Shown here: positions 34,978 to 43,329 of the stretch, one piece after another
Layout of the letters: each line of letters starts with the position of its first letter
Numbering within the stretch: the first letter of the stretch is position 1
From: Pseudomonas sp. SJZ074
GTDB lineage: Bacteria > Pseudomonadota > Gammaproteobacteria > Pseudomonadales > Pseudomonadaceae
Length of the DNA stretch: 64,000 nucleotides
Assembly: GCF_007828215.1 (NCBI RefSeq)
Contig: NZ_VIUE01000022.1
Coordinates: 48,714-112,713 of the forward strand
Direction: 5' to 3'
Translations under genes and position numbers: made by a program
Notes under the pieces: generated by a model
What the model was told of the DNA's origin: nothing
The model's database searches: none
The model's input: the letters and a program-made list of their open reading frames with translations, nothing else

Positions 34978-35517
34978 TTAAATAGTAAGCATCGCATGCA
35001 TCCTTTTCACAATCATAACAATAGTAAGCATCAAATTAACAACTACAAAAATAACCAGCGGAGTCAAAATATACTTAGCGTAATTCAAGCTAACCCCATA
35101 CCCACCATACTCAACCCTATTTACCACCCCATCTAATACCGAGTGAACAAAACACAAAGCAACCAAAACAATCGAACTAATTATAGAAAAGCAAATATTA
35201 TAATAAAGCTGGCGCAAAAGTATTTTTTTTGCCTCATAAAGAGGATCAGTACCTTTGACCGAACTCAATTTACTTTCCTGATCGTAAACCAGCACCAACA
35301 CGGAAAGAAGCAGCGCTGTAAAAATCGCACCAAAGTTAACAAGCATCGAAGAAACATCTTTATTTAAATTGTAGCCTGCAAAGCATGCTACCGCAGCGAC
35401 CACGCTTGGCACTGCAAAAAATGTCACGTAATCCATAAGGGAGCGTTTCCCCGCAGGATCAGCAAGTGTTGCAATATGCCCTAATACAATATTCGCGACA
35501 TTTATCTTGCTACTCAT
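34978..35517 (-). CDS. Four-TM membrane protein, second gene of a cargo pair
   Basis: 179 residues, AT-rich. Four hydrophobic segments: about 29-48 (VTFFAVPSVVAAVACFAGY), 57-78 (MLVNFGAIFTALLLSVLVLV), 105-127 (NICFSIISSIVLVALCFVH) and 148-169 (ILTPLVIFVVVNLMLTIVMI). It overlaps the preceding gene by four bases. Small multi-TM proteins paired with a soluble protein at prophage cargo sites are often abortive-infection or pore-forming effectors. Not recognised as a named family. Confidence 0.75.
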   Translation of the reverse strand: MSSKINVANIVLGHIATLADPAGKRSLMDYVTFFAVPSVVAAVACFAGYNLNKDVSSMLVNFGAIFTALLLSVLVLVYDQESKLSSVKGTDPLYEAKKILLRQLYYNICFSIISSIVLVALCFVHSVLDGVVNRVEYGGYGVSLNYAKYILTPLVIFVVVNLMLTIVMIVKRMHAMLTI

Positions 35518-36443
35518 ATCTTAACCTTTAGCCCTGGATATATATACCCGACAAATTCCTGAAGAAGTGATGTACACCATTTGTGTAAAGATTCTGGTTC
35601 TGGATTTCCAGCAACCATAACCACTTCATCCTCATCCACAATGATCTCACATATTTGTTCCTCTGCGGGACGTCCAATTGTAAAAGTTCTTTTTTTACCA
35701 TCCAGTTCGGCGACGGCTTTTATCTGTGCGCAATGAGGCCTTAAAAATTCAACCACTTCATACTCTTCAGTTCCTGGTTTGAAGAAGTCTTTAAGTTTCC
35801 CCAGCTTGCCACGACTTGGGGGTTTTACTATCAATTGCTGTTCTTTATGACCAAGACGAGTCAACTGATCCGTAATGTCGGGCATCCCCATAAATTTTGT
35901 GAGCTTGATCTCTTTAGTTACAGCCTCCTCCCAAATTTTAAACGCCTTCTTGTAAGCCAAAGGATTCATCTGAAAAGTTCGCTTAGTAACCTTATTGAAA
36001 TGCTCCCTTAGGAGATCATGCAATAACGTTTTTATTCCGTTACCCTTGTAATTATGTAGTAAAGCAACCCCCTCATCAAAACCATTAGGGATATAAAACC
36101 TCACATAATGCCTGATAATCTCGGCATTATTTTGAAGCTTTTCAAAGTCCACATTCCCTGTTTCAATATCAATGATATTATTCTTTACTCCGTAATACCC
36201 AGCTTCAAACCAACCGACCATCTCTCTTTTGTCATCATAAAATTTCATCCCATGAAAACGATAAACTTGCTGCGTAGTCTCAACAATTTTGAATTTATCA
36301 CCCTGAGCCTCTATAAAAGCTTTAAAAAGCTGATACATGTCAAACTGACCAATTTTATCCAGTACAGCATAGCGATCTTCGCCCTTACTAGGGTCGCTAT
36401 AAGGATTAAAACAACGAAGTGAATAAGGGGCTATTGAATGCAT
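35514..36443 (-). CDS. Unknown soluble protein, first gene of a cargo pair
   Basis: 309 residues beginning MHSIAPYSLRCFNPYSDPSK. There is no membrane segment or signal peptide and no catalytic motif I can name. The C-terminal part (GKKRTFTIGRPAEEQICEII) looks beta-rich. It is the upstream partner of the four-TM protein, coupled by ATGA, with AT-rich codon use unlike the phage genes. The soluble plus multi-TM layout recalls two-gene anti-phage systems such as Kiwa, but I see no sequence match to KwaA or KwaB. Confidence 0.75.
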   Translation of the reverse strand: MHSIAPYSLRCFNPYSDPSKGEDRYAVLDKIGQFDMYQLFKAFIEAQGDKFKIVETTQQVYRFHGMKFYDDKREMVGWFEAGYYGVKNNIIDIETGNVDFEKLQNNAEIIRHYVRFYIPNGFDEGVALLHNYKGNGIKTLLHDLLREHFNKVTKRTFQMNPLAYKKAFKIWEEAVTKEIKLTKFMGMPDITDQLTRLGHKEQQLIVKPPSRGKLGKLKDFFKPGTEEYEVVEFLRPHCAQIKAVAELDGKKRTFTIGRPAEEQICEIIVDEDEVVMVAGNPEPESLHKWCTSLLQEFVGYIYPGLKVKI

Positions 36444-36471
36444 TTGCCGACCACGTTATTTAGAGTTGATT

Positions 36472-36912
36472 TTATTTAAAGGTAAGCAAACAGGAATTCA
36501 TGGCGCACGACCCGCTACCAACCAATCCATTTGTATAAGTTCTTTCTTTCAATACCTGCCCAGCACTAACCTTTTCCACCTCCACGCCGCTCTCTCGCGA
36601 CAGAGCTTGAACGGCGCGCTTTGCTAGATCCGATGCTTGCTCGCTTCGGGATTTGTTCTTGAGTTCTTTCGAGCTTGTCCATGCAACATTTATTCGATTG
36701 CATTTAAACTCAAGCTTCATATCAAAGACCTTGTCTCCGAAGGTATAGCGAGTCGTGTTACAACCAGGCGAATCCTCTTCTGCCACTTTCTTGATTACAG
36801 GCGCGCCAATAGCTTTCACGATGGCCACCTCGTCGATCTCGCGGATATCGGCAAAAGCTGCTGGGAGGCTGAAAGTAAGCAAAGAGGTAACTGCGATTGT
36901 TGTTTTGCGCAT
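36472..36912 (-). CDS. Secreted (periplasmic) prophage protein
   Basis: 146 residues with a signal peptide MRKTTIAVTSLLTFSLPAAFA cut before DIREID. The mature part is small, with four Cys (GCNTTRY, FKCNR, GSCAMNSC) that could form two disulfides. It lies between the cargo pair and the repressor and is on the same strand as both, so it may be expressed from the prophage. Such envelope proteins can alter phage entry, but no family is recognised. Confidence 0.7.
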   Translation of the reverse strand: MRKTTIAVTSLLTFSLPAAFADIREIDEVAIVKAIGAPVIKKVAEEDSPGCNTTRYTFGDKVFDMKLEFKCNRINVAWTSSKELKNKSRSEQASDLAKRAVQALSRESGVEVEKVSAGQVLKERTYTNGLVGSGSCAMNSCLLTFK

Positions 36913-37035
36913 GGATCATGTCCTTATGGTGGCTTGGATATTCGCCTGGCGGCGTATTCGCGCGCCCGAGATCTGGGCGTCGGCAAGTGGATCGTCGGCG
37001 TCCTTTCTGACTGATCCGTTCTTAATGGGTACAGA

Positions 37036-37443
37036 TTATGCTGGCCGTTTGGTATCGGCAAGGGCTTCAGTCAAATCCTTGAGGCGCTGCTCGACATCCA
37101 TTAAGCGTTTCTTCTCCTCAGCAGCGCTTTGTATCTCCCGCTTGCCCGCCTCCCCAAGCGAGCGAAACAGTTCAAGGATGGCCTCCTCCTGCTTATTTGC
37201 AGCATGCGCCTGGGCGGCCTCGCCCACCGAGCTGTGAAACATGGAACCTTCACCGGTTAATAGCCAATCAACGCTTATACCCAAATGAGTGCGAAAGGCC
37301 GACATTGCCTTCGCGTTGGGCTCTCTCTCGTCCAGAAGGTAGTTCTGGAGCGTTCTGTAGGGGATGCCGATGATGTCGGCAGCCTGCTTTATGGACAGGC
37401 CTTTGGCATCAAGAACGCTGCGAAGACGCTCAGATATACTCAT
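37036..37443 (-). CDS. Prophage repressor (HTH XRE family, CI-like)
   Basis: 135 residues beginning MSISERLRSVLDAKGLSIKQ. The helix-turn-helix is SIKQAADIIGIPYRTLQNYLLDERE (residues 16-40), then DWLLTGEGSMF and a charged C-terminal helix for dimerisation. There is no S24 self-cleavage domain, so induction is not by direct RecA cleavage. It is divergent from the Cox-like gene across an operator region. The longer frame to 37515 runs through that operator. Confidence 0.9.
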   Translation of the reverse strand: MSISERLRSVLDAKGLSIKQAADIIGIPYRTLQNYLLDEREPNAKAMSAFRTHLGISVDWLLTGEGSMFHSSVGEAAQAHAANKQEEAILELFRSLGEAGKREIQSAAEEKKRLMDVEQRLKDLTEALADTKRPA

Positions 37444-37460
37444 TTTTTCATATGATCCGG

Positions 37461-37488
37461 TTGACGCACTCGTTTTGGTGCGTATACT
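37461..37488 (+). promoter_or_regulatory. Early rightward promoter with overlapping operator
   Basis: TTGACG (37461-37466) and TATACT (37483-37488) are 16 bases apart. An inverted repeat ACGCAC-N8-GTGCGT (37464-37469 and 37478-37483) lies between and overlaps both boxes, so a dimer bound there would block the promoter of the early genes. Most likely the repressor operator. Confidence 0.72.
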
Positions 37489-37532
37489 GCGAACAAACAG
37501 GTACATCTTAACCAACTAGGAACACATCAACC

Positions 37533-37793
37533 ATGAGCCAAGCCATGGAAAAGCGCCAGATTCAGGCGCGATTGATCGAGCACGGCAGCAATTTCCGCCA
37601 GTTCGCGATCAGTCACGGCTACGAGCCGCGCACGGTGACACAAGTAGTCCAGCGTTGGGCCGGTCACGACACGCTGCCTCGGGGTCGTTTGTCGTTCCGC
37701 ATTTTGCGTGACCTCTCCAAAGTGATCGGCAAAGAAGTCCTACCCGGAATCCTGGCGGATTCAAACGAGCAAACAGAATGCAAGGCTGTATGA
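37533..37793 (+). CDS. Cox-like early regulator (BcepMu gp16-type)
   Basis: 86 residues beginning MSQAMEKRQIQARLIEHGSN. HTH-like stretch SNFRQFAISHGYEPRTVTQVVQ. It is the first gene right of the switch and has the position of Cox, the lytic regulator and excisionase of P2-like phages. The sequence type resembles the BcepMu gp16 family. Whether it also directs excision is unknown. Confidence 0.8.
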   Translation: MSQAMEKRQIQARLIEHGSNFRQFAISHGYEPRTVTQVVQRWAGHDTLPRGRLSFRILRDLSKVIGKEVLPGILADSNEQTECKAV

Positions 37794-37833
37794 AATGACT
37801 GTAGGGGCGACGGCACCAGGGAGAAACCAGAAG

Positions 37834-38307
37834 ATGAAACGCCCAATACTAGCGACCAAGCGCCAAGTCATGAGCGCAGTCATTTGCGCTTACCCCGGCG
37901 GGCGCGAGTGCGCCGCAGCTCGGCTCGGTTATGAGCTGAAGAAGTTCGATAACCATGTTTACGAAAACGCCGGCAGCCGCCCCCTGAGCGATGAGCAGAT
38001 TCACTTGCTTGAGCAGGATGCCGGCACAACTCACCTGCCTGAATACATCGCAGCCATGTATGGCGGCATGTTCGTGCCGCTCGCTAAACCCGAGACGCTG
38101 GACAACATCGACCTGTACAGCCGCTCGGTACATGCCGCAGCGAAACGTGGTTACGTCGATCAGATCATCGCGAAGGCACTGGAGGACGGGGTGGTTGAGC
38201 CAGGCGAGGCTGCGGCGATTCTCGGCGCTCACAATCGCTACATGGCTGCGCGCCACTCCGAAGTGCTTGCCACCATCCAGTTGCACAGCAAGGAGCGCAA
38301 GCATTGA
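37834..38307 (+). CDS. CII-like regulatory protein (YmfL type)
   Basis: 157 residues beginning MKRPILATKRQVMSAVICAY. AYPGGRECAAARLGYELKKFDNH and LLEQDAGTTHLPEYIAAMYG are typical of the phage regulatory CII/YmfL family. The start at 37834 has a GGGAGA site; the frame to 37795 is less likely. It probably adjusts early transcription or replication. Confidence 0.85.
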   Translation: MKRPILATKRQVMSAVICAYPGGRECAAARLGYELKKFDNHVYENAGSRPLSDEQIHLLEQDAGTTHLPEYIAAMYGGMFVPLAKPETLDNIDLYSRSVHAAAKRGYVDQIIAKALEDGVVEPGEAAAILGAHNRYMAARHSEVLATIQLHSKERKH

Positions 38308-38594
38308 GCACTTACAAGCTGGTCTGCCCTCACTGCCTCGGCCGCATGCGTATCCGCACCAGCGAAGGCACACACATTTTCCTGCGGGTGGCCTATCTGC
38401 AATGCACCAATGAGGCCTGCGGCTGGTCAGTGCGGGCTGAGTTCGAAATGACTCATGAAATGAGCCCCAGCGGCATGGCGAACCCCTCCGTCAAGTTGCC
38501 CATCGCCGACATTGCCCTGCGCCGTGCCGCGATGAAGTCCGCCAACGATCAACCCGACCTGCTCGACCAAATGGAAATGGAGTGTGCGCAATGA
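38304..38594 (+). CDS. ogr: Ogr/Delta-type zinc finger late-gene activator
   Basis: 96 residues from a TTG start overlapping the previous stop. Cys8-x2-Cys11-x22-Cys34-x4-Cys39 matches the Ogr zinc pattern CX2CX22CX4C exactly. Ogr recruits RNA polymerase to P2 late promoters; the three TGTA-N11-TACA sites in this prophage are its likely targets. Unlike P2, where ogr follows D near the attachment site, it is in the early operon here. Confidence 0.88.
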   Translation: MSTYKLVCPHCLGRMRIRTSEGTHIFLRVAYLQCTNEACGWSVRAEFEMTHEMSPSGMANPSVKLPIADIALRRAAMKSANDQPDLLDQMEMECAQ

Positions 38595-38962
38595 ACCATG
38601 AACAGCTTGACCATGATTACCGCAGCAGCATGCAACGTGCCGCATTCGCCTACCTGGAACGGCACGAAGCGCAGCACCTGGTGGATTCAGACCTGCTGTA
38701 CGAAAACTGCGTCCGGCATATGACCACCGCATTGGAAGTACCAGTTTTCATGGCACAGCAACTGGTGCACAACGCCTGGACTGAATTGCAGATCATCAAC
38801 CAACGCAAGTGGATCGACGTGGACTGGGGCTCCAGCCCAGGCAGCACCGTCGTCCATTTGATCGACACCCGGGCGGACCTTCGCTACCCGGTCCCGGCAA
38901 GGCTGCTACCACAGACGATGCTGGCCCAGCGTGATGCCGCGCTGAAGCAACAACCTCAGTAA
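38591..38962 (+). CDS. Unknown early prophage protein
   Basis: 123 residues beginning MNHEQLDHDYRSSMQRAAFA, ATGA-coupled to the Ogr gene. Soluble and helical in the first 70 residues, no known motif. Early-operon position suggests a replication or regulation role, unproven. Confidence 0.78.
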   Translation: MNHEQLDHDYRSSMQRAAFAYLERHEAQHLVDSDLLYENCVRHMTTALEVPVFMAQQLVHNAWTELQIINQRKWIDVDWGSSPGSTVVHLIDTRADLRYPVPARLLPQTMLAQRDAALKQQPQ

Positions 38963-39036
38963 CCCCTTTTAAACAACCCGCCCTGCCCCGCTTCCCGTGG
39001 GTTTGGGTGAGCTTTGCCCGAAATTCGAGGTGGACC

Positions 39037-39270
39037 ATGGAAATCGACGTCGCCATCACCGCAAAACTGCCCCGCGAAGAGGCCGAAGCGCTGCTCCAAG
39101 CGCTACGGAACCAATACGCCCTGCAGTTTAACGAGCATTGGTACGACGACCGCTTTCGCATGATCCCCGAGGGTTTACGGCATGGCTCGTTGCTCGCGGC
39201 CTTCCCGGTAATGGCCGCGCAAAAACGCCTGATTGGCGCCCTTAAACACAGTCTCGGCGAAGTGAAGTAA
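39037..39270 (+). CDS. Small unknown early protein
   Basis: 77 residues from MEIDVAITAKLPREEAEALL, with a GAGGTGG ribosome site. The preceding in-frame ATG at 39007 lacks one. Soluble, no known motif. It ends six bases before the primase-helicase gene. Confidence 0.75.
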   Translation: MEIDVAITAKLPREEAEALLQALRNQYALQFNEHWYDDRFRMIPEGLRHGSLLAAFPVMAAQKRLIGALKHSLGEVK

Positions 39271-39276
39271 GCCCCG

Positions 39277-42129
39277 ATGAATAAGCGACTCGTCCCCACC
39301 CATGGCGCAAAAGCTTTTGTACGCGAGCCCATGGAGCACAAGCTGCGCGCCGACGTGCTTCAGCGCCTTGAGTCAGATTACGGCCTGCAACATATGGCCG
39401 GCACGCATTACATGCGCAAGGGTACTTGCCCACAGTGCAATCAGAAGCGCCTGTTTTCTCGTCACGATAAACCGTGGTTTATCCGCTGCGGCCGCGAGGA
39501 AAAGTGTCGGTACCAGGCCCCGGTAAAGGAGCTGTACCCCGACCTGTTTGACGATTGGAGCAAGCGTGCGCCAGCCACCAATGACCAGCCAACCGCCACC
39601 GCAAAGGCGTACCTGACCTTTGCTCGCGGCTTCCGCCTGGAACTGATTGAAGGTTGGTACACCCAGGAAAGTTATTTTGACCGCGACCTAAATATCGGCT
39701 CGGCCACGGTGCGGTTCCCTCTCGAACATGGCGGTTATTGGGAACGCCTGATTGACCAGCCCTCGCGCTTTGGTAAGAAGAAAGCCCGTTTCCAACCCAA
39801 GCAAAGCTACAAGGGCTACTGGTGGTGCCCACCTTGTGTTGATGTTCTTCAGGTTGATGAACTGTGGATTGTCGAAGGCATTTTCGACGCCATAGCGCTC
39901 ATCCATAACGGCATTTCTGCGGTCGCCGCGCTGTCCTCGAATGCATTCCCTGAAGAATCGCTCAAGACATTGATCGCGGACTGTGAAGGAAAGCCGCCCA
40001 AGTTGGTTTGGGCATTGGACAACGAGCCTGGCGCGCAGAAATACACCCGCTCATGGGTCAAGCAAGCCCGGGAGTTGGGCTTTTTTTGCGAGGCTGCCCA
40101 GATCCTGCAGCCCGATAACCGCAAGGTCGATTGGAATGACCTGCATCAGCGCTGGGCTTTTTTGGACGATGACGAGGCACGAGCGCAGCGAATTGAAAAA
40201 GACCTCAAAGAAGCCAGGCACCAGGGCGCGCTGCTGATTGCCGAAAGCGCCAGCGACAAGGCCCTGCTCATGTACCAGTGGCGCGAGCGGGAGGAGTTCC
40301 ACTTCTGCTTCGACTCGCGCTTGTACTGGTGGAAGCTGGACATTTCCAAATTCAACAGTGCCAAACAGGCGCTTGATGACAGCGACAAACAGGAAGACCA
40401 ACTGCTCAACGAAAAGGCCATTCGCGAAAAGGCACTGCGCATGTCTGGCTGCGTTGTCGAGATCGCGAATTGCTACCCCAAGGCACTGTATTTCCAGCGC
40501 AACGAGATAACCGACGAGTCCTGGTATTTCTTCCGCGTCGATTTCCCACACGACGGCGGCTCAGTGAAAAACACCTTCACCGGCGGCCAGGTCGCTGCTG
40601 CCAGTGAGTTCAAGAAAAGGCTTCTTGGCATGGGCGCCGGGGCCGTGTTCACCGGCAGCGGACAGCAGCTGGACAAAATCATGAAAGACCAACTGTTCGG
40701 CATTAAAACCGTTCAGACCATCGACTACGTCGGCTACAGCCGGGAGTACGGCTGCTACGTGTTCAACGATGTAGCCGTTCGCGAAGGGCAACTGATCACC
40801 ATCAACGAAGAAGAGTTTTTCGAAATGGGCAAGCTGAAACTCAAGAGCTTGCAGAAAGGGGTAAAAATCCAATTAACCAAGGATGCCAAAAACTACGACC
40901 CGCGCTGGCTGGATCTGCTGTGGCAATGCTTCGGTACGCAGGGAATCGTCGCCCTGACGTTTTGGTTCGGCTCGCTGTTTGCTGAGCAAATCCGTCATCG
41001 CTACCAGTCGTTCCCCTTTCTTGAGGCCACCGGTGAAGCCGGCGCCGGCAAGACGACCTTGCTGACGTTGTTATGGAAGCTACTCGGCCGTGATGGGTAT
41101 GAGGGCTTTGACCCTTCCAAATCCACCAAGGCCGGCCGCAGCCGCTTGATGGGCCAGGTGTCTGGCATGCCTATCGTGTTGCTGGAATCCGACCGAAGCG
41201 GCGAAGACAAGGCGCACTCCAAAACTTTCGAATGGGATGAACTGAAGGACTATTACGGCGGCGGCACCCTGGCGACCAAAGGGGTTAAAACCGCCGGCAA
41301 CGAGACGTACGAGCCGCCCTTTCGGGGAACGATCGCCATCAGTCAGAACGCGCCGGTAGTGGCCTCCGAAGCGATCATGACCCGGATCGTCAAACTGCAC
41401 TTCGTGCGACCGAACGTGACCCCGGAGAGCCGCGCTGCTGCGGACTTACTCAACGCCTTGGAAGGCACCACGCTGAGCAACTTCGTATTGCAGGCCGTGC
41501 GCAAAGAAGCCGAAGTTATGGATCTGTTTGCACAGCGCCTGCCCGGCTACGAAGCGAAACTGCGCTGCCTGCACTCGCACTGCTTCGCTTGCGACACCCC
41601 TTTCAAAGACGAGCAAAGCGACTGCGTACATTGCGGCAACAAGCTGCGCGGCTACATCCGTGTCGAGCGGATCAACAAGAACCACGCCCAACTGCTCGCG
41701 TTGCTCGACTGCTTGCGGATGGTGGTTTCGCTCACCGACGCGCAGGTCAGCAACACCCGCACCCAGATCATTCGCATGGCGATAGAGCGCCAGGCCTCCA
41801 TCAGTTCCGATCATCCGGTCGTGGCCGAATTTTGGGAGGTGTACGAATACCTGGAAGGCCTCGACGCCGATGGGCCTGTAGTCAACCACAGCAAGAAAGA
41901 CAACATCATCGCCATCAACCTCAACGACTTCGTGAAGTGCGCCGCAGAGCATCGCCAGAAAATTGCCGATGTCAGCGAGCTGCGCGAGCGGCTGAAGGAC
42001 TCCCGCTCTCGAAAGCTGATCGACATCAACAAGGCGACGGATAGCGCGGTGCGGGCTCACCAGGCCAAGCACAGCAACGCGGTCATCACCAAGCAACCCA
42101 TCGTGAAGTGCTGGCACTTCCAGGCCTGA
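39277..42129 (+). CDS. TOPRIM primase-helicase replication protein
   Basis: 950 residues. N-terminal zinc ribbon Cys51-x2-Cys54 ... Cys71-x5-Cys77; TOPRIM region LWIVEGIFDAIALI and LVWALDNEPG (about 195-250); a DUF927-like middle; helicase Walker A GEAGAGKTTLL near residue 586 with later sensor stretches; and a second zinc-ribbon-like motif CFACDTPF...CVHCGNKL near 771-790. It should prime and unwind phage DNA. It replaces the rolling-circle A protein of P2, so this phage probably replicates from an iteron-type origin. Confidence 0.9.
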   Translation: MNKRLVPTHGAKAFVREPMEHKLRADVLQRLESDYGLQHMAGTHYMRKGTCPQCNQKRLFSRHDKPWFIRCGREEKCRYQAPVKELYPDLFDDWSKRAPATNDQPTATAKAYLTFARGFRLELIEGWYTQESYFDRDLNIGSATVRFPLEHGGYWERLIDQPSRFGKKKARFQPKQSYKGYWWCPPCVDVLQVDELWIVEGIFDAIALIHNGISAVAALSSNAFPEESLKTLIADCEGKPPKLVWALDNEPGAQKYTRSWVKQARELGFFCEAAQILQPDNRKVDWNDLHQRWAFLDDDEARAQRIEKDLKEARHQGALLIAESASDKALLMYQWREREEFHFCFDSRLYWWKLDISKFNSAKQALDDSDKQEDQLLNEKAIREKALRMSGCVVEIANCYPKALYFQRNEITDESWYFFRVDFPHDGGSVKNTFTGGQVAAASEFKKRLLGMGAGAVFTGSGQQLDKIMKDQLFGIKTVQTIDYVGYSREYGCYVFNDVAVREGQLITINEEEFFEMGKLKLKSLQKGVKIQLTKDAKNYDPRWLDLLWQCFGTQGIVALTFWFGSLFAEQIRHRYQSFPFLEATGEAGAGKTTLLTLLWKLLGRDGYEGFDPSKSTKAGRSRLMGQVSGMPIVLLESDRSGEDKAHSKTFEWDELKDYYGGGTLATKGVKTAGNETYEPPFRGTIAISQNAPVVASEAIMTRIVKLHFVRPNVTPESRAAADLLNALEGTTLSNFVLQAVRKEAEVMDLFAQRLPGYEAKLRCLHSHCFACDTPFKDEQSDCVHCGNKLRGYIRVERINKNHAQLLALLDCLRMVVSLTDAQVSNTRTQIIRMAIERQASISSDHPVVAEFWEVYEYLEGLDADGPVVNHSKKDNIIAINLNDFVKCAAEHRQKIADVSELRERLKDSRSRKLIDINKATDSAVRAHQAKHSNAVITKQPIVKCWHFQA

Positions 42130-42150
42130 CCAATCGACAGCAACACACAC

Positions 42151-42168
42151 CAGGCGCGGCAACGCCTG
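42151..42168 (+). promoter_or_regulatory. Leader hairpin 1 (loop CGGCAA)
   Basis: CAGGCG-CGGCAA-CGCCTG, followed seven bases later by AGGAGAAGCACCATGCA of the next gene. It shares loop and downstream ribosome site with the hairpins at 42736 and 43289, though the stem sequence differs. Confidence 0.65.
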
Positions 42169-42187
42169 CCACTCAAGGAGAAGCACC

Positions 42188-42526
42188 ATGCACAACAAAA
42201 CGCTCAAAGATGCCTTTGACGAGTTGTTCCAGTACCAGGCCGAGCGTCCGGCCATCCGCAAAGCCGGCGTCGAGGCGCTGGTTCGCTTGCTGCCGGTCGC
42301 GCAACGCGACACCGGGCAAAGCGGGGTAATCGGGCGTTTTCTGCTCGGGTTGTACAACGGCCCGGCACATCCGTTTGACCTGACCGAGCTGCGCCGTCTC
42401 GACGCTGGCCTGTTCGACGACTGCATTGCAGTCCTGCGGCTGGATAACAGCCCCGAGCAAGAGGTTCACACCTATTTCCCCGACGGCGATGAGATCTGGC
42501 AGGACCTGCGTAGGGTCTGGGCATGA
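42188..42526 (+). CDS. Conserved accessory protein (DUF7673-like)
   Basis: 112 residues beginning MHNKTLKDAFDELFQYQAER. Contains GLYNGPAHPFDLTELRRLDA and EVHTYFPDGDEIW, features I associate with the DUF7673 group of phage and plasmid proteins. Role unknown. The leader carries hairpin 1 and AGGAGAAGCACC. Confidence 0.75.
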   Translation: MHNKTLKDAFDELFQYQAERPAIRKAGVEALVRLLPVAQRDTGQSGVIGRFLLGLYNGPAHPFDLTELRRLDAGLFDDCIAVLRLDNSPEQEVHTYFPDGDEIWQDLRRVWA

Positions 42527-42729
42527 AGTGGGCAGTGAAACGCAACAGAGACGGACAAGTGCAGCAGAACTGCTGGATCACTGACAGCGGCTACACGGTG
42601 GCCGAGTGCCGGTTGCCTGAAGCGCGGTATCCCATCACTCGCCCAGGCGCCGATCTGCCTTTCGCTTATGCGAAGGACCGGGACGAAGTCATAGCGATCA
42701 TCAAGCAAGACCAGGCCAGAACGGCCTGA
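42523..42729 (+). CDS. Small unknown protein coupled to the previous gene
   Basis: 68 residues beginning MKWAVKRNRDGQVQQNCWIT, starting in the ATGA overlap. Basic and soluble, no known motif. Likely cotranslated with its neighbour. Confidence 0.65.
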   Translation: MKWAVKRNRDGQVQQNCWITDSGYTVAECRLPEARYPITRPGADLPFAYAKDRDEVIAIIKQDQARTA

Positions 42730-42735
42730 AAAGAC

Positions 42736-42765
42736 GGTGTCGAGGAGCGGCAACTCCCCGACACC
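42736..42765 (+). promoter_or_regulatory. Leader hairpin 2 (loop CGGCAA)
   Basis: A 12-pair stem with one A-C mismatch (GGTGTCGAGGAG with CTCCCCGACACC) and loop CGGCAA at 42748-42753. The next gene starts 22 bases later with AAAGGAGAAGCACCATGCA. Confidence 0.7.
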
Positions 42766-42786
42766 TACCACCAAAGGAGAAGCACC

Positions 42787-43050
42787 ATGCAAGTGAATCA
42801 AACCCAAGGTAGCGCCGCAGAGGCTACCACAACCCCGCTGGGTATCGGCGACATGGTCAGCTACGTGGCAATCAGTGGCGGCGGTCGCAGCTATCGTTTC
42901 AGTGCCCGCAAAGCTGTGATTGAAGAGATCAACGGCGACGTGGCCACATTGCGTAGCGCCAATGGACGCACCACCACCCAGCCACTCAGGAAATTGACAC
43001 CGGACGGCCAGCCCAACGCCCTGACACGCATGCTCATGGGAGGGCAGTAA
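42787..43050 (+). CDS. Small unknown protein with SH3-like strand pattern
   Basis: 87 residues beginning MQVNQTQGSAAEATTTPLGI. GDMVSYVAISGGGRSYRFSA and KAVIEEINGDVATLRSANGR look like a small beta barrel. No family recognised. It uses the hairpin-2 leader. Confidence 0.7.
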   Translation: MQVNQTQGSAAEATTTPLGIGDMVSYVAISGGGRSYRFSARKAVIEEINGDVATLRSANGRTTTQPLRKLTPDGQPNALTRMLMGGQ

Positions 43051-43052
43051 TT

Positions 43053-43265
43053 ATGTCTGTCAGCCCAGCGAGGACACGGCCAGCCATGGCAAGTCAACGC
43101 CTCGACCTGCCCAGCCGCTGCGATATATGTGGTAAAGCGCGCTCCACCCGCACGCACCAGGCCTGTAGTCGGATTCGCCAGAAGCGAAAAACGCTGGAGT
43201 GGGCAGCTTTCATGGCAGAGCGGGAAGCAATAAGACAAAACCAAACGCGTCGCTACGCACGCTGA
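43053..43265 (+). CDS. Small Cys-containing unknown protein
   Basis: 70 residues beginning MSVSPARTRPAMASQRLDLP. CDICGKARSTRTHQACS may bind zinc. Very basic C-terminus. Follows the previous gene closely, no clear ribosome site. Confidence 0.55.
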   Translation: MSVSPARTRPAMASQRLDLPSRCDICGKARSTRTHQACSRIRQKRKTLEWAAFMAEREAIRQNQTRRYAR

Positions 43266-43288
43266 CAATCAAAAAAAAGGCGGAACGC

Positions 43289-43306
43289 GGGGAGCGGCAA
43301 CTCCCC
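43289..43306 (+). promoter_or_regulatory. Leader hairpin 3 (loop CGGCAA)
   Basis: GGGGAG-CGGCAA-CTCCCC, followed 11 bases later by AGGAGAAGCACCATGCAAGCA. Third copy of the leader module. The loop and ribosome site are the same as in the other two, and the stem is different but still paired. Confidence 0.7.
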
Positions 43307-43329
43307 CACCGCTTACCAGGAGAAGCACC

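Noticed and set aside
34978..36443. Naming the two-gene cargo Kiwa
   Set aside because: The layout is similar (membrane protein plus soluble protein), but the order is reversed and I see no DUF4868-like sequence.
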